Source: Sphingomonas sp. LR60
GTDB lineage: Bacteria > Pseudomonadota > Alphaproteobacteria > Sphingomonadales > Sphingomonadaceae
DNA: 64,000 nt
Direction of reading: 5' to 3'
Assembly (NCBI RefSeq): GCF_036855935.1
Contig: NZ_JASPFK010000001.1
Span: 126,501-190,500, forward strand
In this document: in pieces, positions 62,048-64,000 of the stretch
Layout of the letters: every line of letters starts with the position of its first letter
Position numbering within the stretch: the first letter of the stretch is position 1
Made by a program: the position numbers and the translations under genes
Notes under the pieces: generated by a model
The model's database searches: none
What the model was told of the DNA's origin: nothing
The model's input: only the letters and a program-made list of their open reading frames with translations

Positions 62048-62521
62048 ATGATCATCTTCATTCTCGCGCGCGCCGATAATGGCGTCATCGGTGTCGATGG
62101 CCGGCTGCCGTGGCGGTTGCCGGAGGATCTCAAGCGATTCAAGGCGCTGACGATGGGCACGCCGATGGTGATGGGGCGCAAGACCTTCGAGAGCTTCCCC
62201 GCGCCACTGCCCGGCCGGCGGCACATCGTCCTGACGCGCGACCGGAACTGGTCCGCCGCCGGGGCGGAGGTGGCGCATGACGTCGAGGCGGCGCTGGCGC
62301 TCGCGGGAGCGGGCGCGGGCGACATCAGCGTCGTCGGGGGCGCGGAAATCTACGCGCTGCTGCTCGACCGCGCCGACCGGATCGAACTGACCGAGGTTCA
62401 TTGCTCGCCCGACGGCGATGCGATGGTGCCGGCGTTCACCGGTTGGCGCGAGGTGACGCGAGTGGCGCATCCGGCGGAAGGCGAGCGGCCGGGCTATGAT
62501 TTCGTAACGCTGGCACGGTGA
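62048..62521 (+). CDS. folA: Dihydrofolate reductase
   Basis: The protein has 157 aa, the usual length. Conserved parts are LARADNGVIGVDGRLPWRLP, EDLKRFKALT with the active-site Asp/Glu in the PEDLKRF segment, VMGRKTFES and VVGGAEIYALLL. It reduces dihydrofolate to tetrahydrofolate with NADPH. The ribF gene follows after 24 bp. Confidence 0.95.
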   Translation: MIIFILARADNGVIGVDGRLPWRLPEDLKRFKALTMGTPMVMGRKTFESFPAPLPGRRHIVLTRDRNWSAAGAEVAHDVEAALALAGAGAGDISVVGGAEIYALLLDRADRIELTEVHCSPDGDAMVPAFTGWREVTRVAHPAEGERPGYDFVTLAR

Positions 62522-62545
62522 CGGTGCAGGCGCTAAGGGCGGCCG

Positions 62546-63472
62546 ATGCAGCGGCTTGACGGCGGCTCGGCGGTGCCTGCCGCTCTGGCAGGGGCGATCG
62601 TCGCGCTGGGCAATTTCGACGGTTTTCACCTTGGGCATCAGGCGGTTGTCGCGCGTGCGGTCGATCGTGCGCGTGCTGAGGGACGGCCGGCGCTGGTCGC
62701 CACCTTCGATCCGCACCCGGTCCGTCACTTCCGGCCCGACGCCGAGCCGTTCCGGCTGACGACGCTCGACCAGCGTGCGCGGTTGTTCGCGGCGGCGGGG
62801 GCGGACGGCATGGTGGTGTTCCATTTCGACGCCGCGCTCGCCGCGCTGCCCGCCGATGTGTTCATCGCCGAGCGGCTGATCGGGGCGTTGCAGGTCGGCG
62901 GCGTGGTGACGGGGGAGGATTTCACCTTCGGCCATGCAAAGAGCGGGAATATCGCGACGTTGCGCGCGGCGGGCGAGCGGGCGGGTTTCTCGGTCGATAC
63001 CGTGGGTGCGGTGCTGCTGGAGGGCGAGCCGGTATCGTCGACGCGTATCCGCGCGGCGCTTCGCGGCGGCGATCCGCTTGGTGCGGCACGACTTTTGACG
63101 CGACCGTTCGCGGTCGAGGGCATTGTCCAGCATGGCGACAAGCTGGGGCGGACTATCGGTTATCCGACCGCGAACCTCGATATGGGGCCATATTTGCGCC
63201 CGGCGTACGGCATTTATGCGGTGCGCGGGCGGCTGGCGGACGGGCGGGTGCTGAACGGTGCGGCGAACCTGGGCATAAGACCCACGTTCGATCCGCCCAA
63301 GGAGCTGCTCGAGCCGTATTTCTTCGACTTTTCGGGCGACCTGTACGGACAGGTGCTCGAAGTCGAACTGATCGAGTGGCTGCGCGCCGAGGCCAAGTTC
63401 GACAGCCTCGACGCGTTGGTCGCGCAGATGGACCTGGACTGCGCCCGCGCGCGCGAGTTGCTGGCGGACTGA
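62546..63472 (+). CDS. ribF: Bifunctional riboflavin kinase / FAD synthetase
   Basis: The protein has 308 aa. The N-terminal FAD synthetase domain has LGNFDGFHLGHQAVV, VTGEDFTFGHAKSGN and STRIRAALRGG. The C-terminal kinase domain has GRTIGYPTANL and GAANLGIRPTF. It makes FMN from riboflavin and FAD from FMN. It lies directly before ileS, an arrangement common in bacteria (often followed by lspA). Confidence 0.96.
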   Translation: MQRLDGGSAVPAALAGAIVALGNFDGFHLGHQAVVARAVDRARAEGRPALVATFDPHPVRHFRPDAEPFRLTTLDQRARLFAAAGADGMVVFHFDAALAALPADVFIAERLIGALQVGGVVTGEDFTFGHAKSGNIATLRAAGERAGFSVDTVGAVLLEGEPVSSTRIRAALRGGDPLGAARLLTRPFAVEGIVQHGDKLGRTIGYPTANLDMGPYLRPAYGIYAVRGRLADGRVLNGAANLGIRPTFDPPKELLEPYFFDFSGDLYGQVLEVELIEWLRAEAKFDSLDALVAQMDLDCARARELLAD

Positions 63473-63496
63473 CCCGCCGTTAAGGCTGACACACAC

Positions 63497-64000
63497 ATGG
63501 CCGAAGCATCCGACACAACGCGCGATTGGCGCGATACCGTATTCCTGCCGCAGACCGGCTTCCCGATGAAGGCGGGGCTGGCGCAGAAGGAGCCCGCGAT
63601 CCTCGACCGCTGGAAGCGGATCGGGCTGTACCAGCAGCTGCGCCAGCAGCGGCTGGGGCGCGAGCGGTTCATCCTCCACGATGGGCCGCCCTATGCCAAT
63701 GGCGACATCCACATGGGCCACGCCATGAACAAGGTGCTGAAGGACGTGATCGTCCGCAGCCGCTCGTTGATGGGCTATGACGCGCCGTACGTGCCGGGCT
63801 GGGACTGCCACGGGCTGCCGATTGAGTGGAAGGTCGAGGAAGCCTATCGCGCCAAGAAGCTCGACAAGGATCAGGTGCCGGTCGCGCAATTCCGCGCCGA
63901 GTGCCGCGCCTATGCCGACAAATGGGTATCGGTGCAGCGCGACGAATTCGAGCGGCTGGGCGTGATGGGGGATTGGGACGACCCCTATCTGACCATGAAG
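63497..64000 (+). CDS. ileS: Isoleucyl-tRNA synthetase, 5' part (cut by window edge)
   Basis: The frame opens at ATG 63497 ([20 protein letters not shown]) and runs out of the window without a stop: 168 codons of a protein that is usually over 900 aa. The class I signature is [12 protein letters not shown] (HIGH as HMGH), with LHDGPP before it and [18 protein letters not shown] after, diagnostic of IleS. It charges tRNA-Ile with isoleucine. It starts 24 nt after ribF. Confidence 0.95.
   Translation, partial: MAEASDTTRDWRDTVFLPQTGFPMKAGLAQKEPAILDRWKRIGLYQQLRQQRLGRERFILHDGPPYANGDIHMGHAMNKVLKDVIVRSRSLMGYDAPYVPGWDCHGLPIEWKVEEAYRAKKLDKDQVPVAQFRAECRAYADKWVSVQRDEFERLGVMGDWDDPYLTMK

Noticed and set aside
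61895..63889. 664-aa minus-strand frame over folA and ribF
   Set aside because: It is antisense to three clear housekeeping genes and is a compositional artefact.

Overview
The window is GC-rich chromosomal DNA that reads as a Sphingomonas-type alphaproteobacterium (order Sphingomonadales). The evidence is the gene content: an exosortase of the V type with its EpsI partner and PEP-CTERM substrates, sphingan-like exopolysaccharide genes, a tRNA-Thr with encoded CCA, and housekeeping proteins (Ppc, PepN, FolA, RibF, IleS) with alphaproteobacterial character. This assignment comes from recognising protein families by eye; no database search was run.

Layout. 1-5.3 kb: two glycosyltransferases (the first a GT/methyltransferase fused to an out-of-frame deacetylase) and a secreted GH16-type glucanase. 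5.5-18.4 kb: mainly housekeeping genes: tRNA-Thr, an Xaa-Pro aminopeptidase, an HNH endonuclease, an EF-hand lipoprotein, Ppc, a LysE-type exporter, a cluster of small unknown genes, PepN and an M28 peptidase with a broken frame. 19.4-46.9 kb: a long, mosaic exopolysaccharide (EPS) region. It holds UDP-glucose dehydrogenase, UDP-glucuronate 4-epimerase and UDP-glucuronate decarboxylase (precursor supply), a pyruvyl transferase paired with an F420-hydrogenase-beta-like protein, one export module (Wza, barrel, Wzc autokinase), a flippase, a priming sugar transferase, a PilZ protein, two DUF1996 lipoproteins, several glycosyltransferases and an acyltransferase. 47.1-60.7 kb: the exosortase V island, with XrtV, EpsI, a small accessory protein, an EpsD-like lipoprotein and a DUF5694 protein, then a second export module (Wza, barrel, GumC, BY-kinase) divergent from a TPR lipoprotein, a WcaJ-type priming transferase, a TagA-type glycosyltransferase and a membrane protein, and finally a PEP-CTERM protein with a terminator. 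60.8-64 kb: housekeeping genes again (phosphatase, folA, ribF, start of ileS).

How it fits together: the cell makes UDP-GlcA, UDP-GalA and UDP-Xyl, primes undecaprenyl phosphate through one of two phosphoglycosyl transferases, extends and decorates the repeat unit, flips it and exports it through one of two Wza/co-polymerase systems. The XrtV system is expected to process PEP-CTERM proteins, two of which are encoded here (23.8-25.3 kb and 60.1-60.6 kb). No Wzy-type polymerase was recognised in the window.

Two features cut across the annotation. Six otherwise well-conserved genes show a single apparent frame change, two of them at G/C runs, which raises the question of assembly error versus real decay. 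Long inverted repeats sit repeatedly at convergent gene ends, and one carries a 22-bp tandem array that seems to have grown from its edge.
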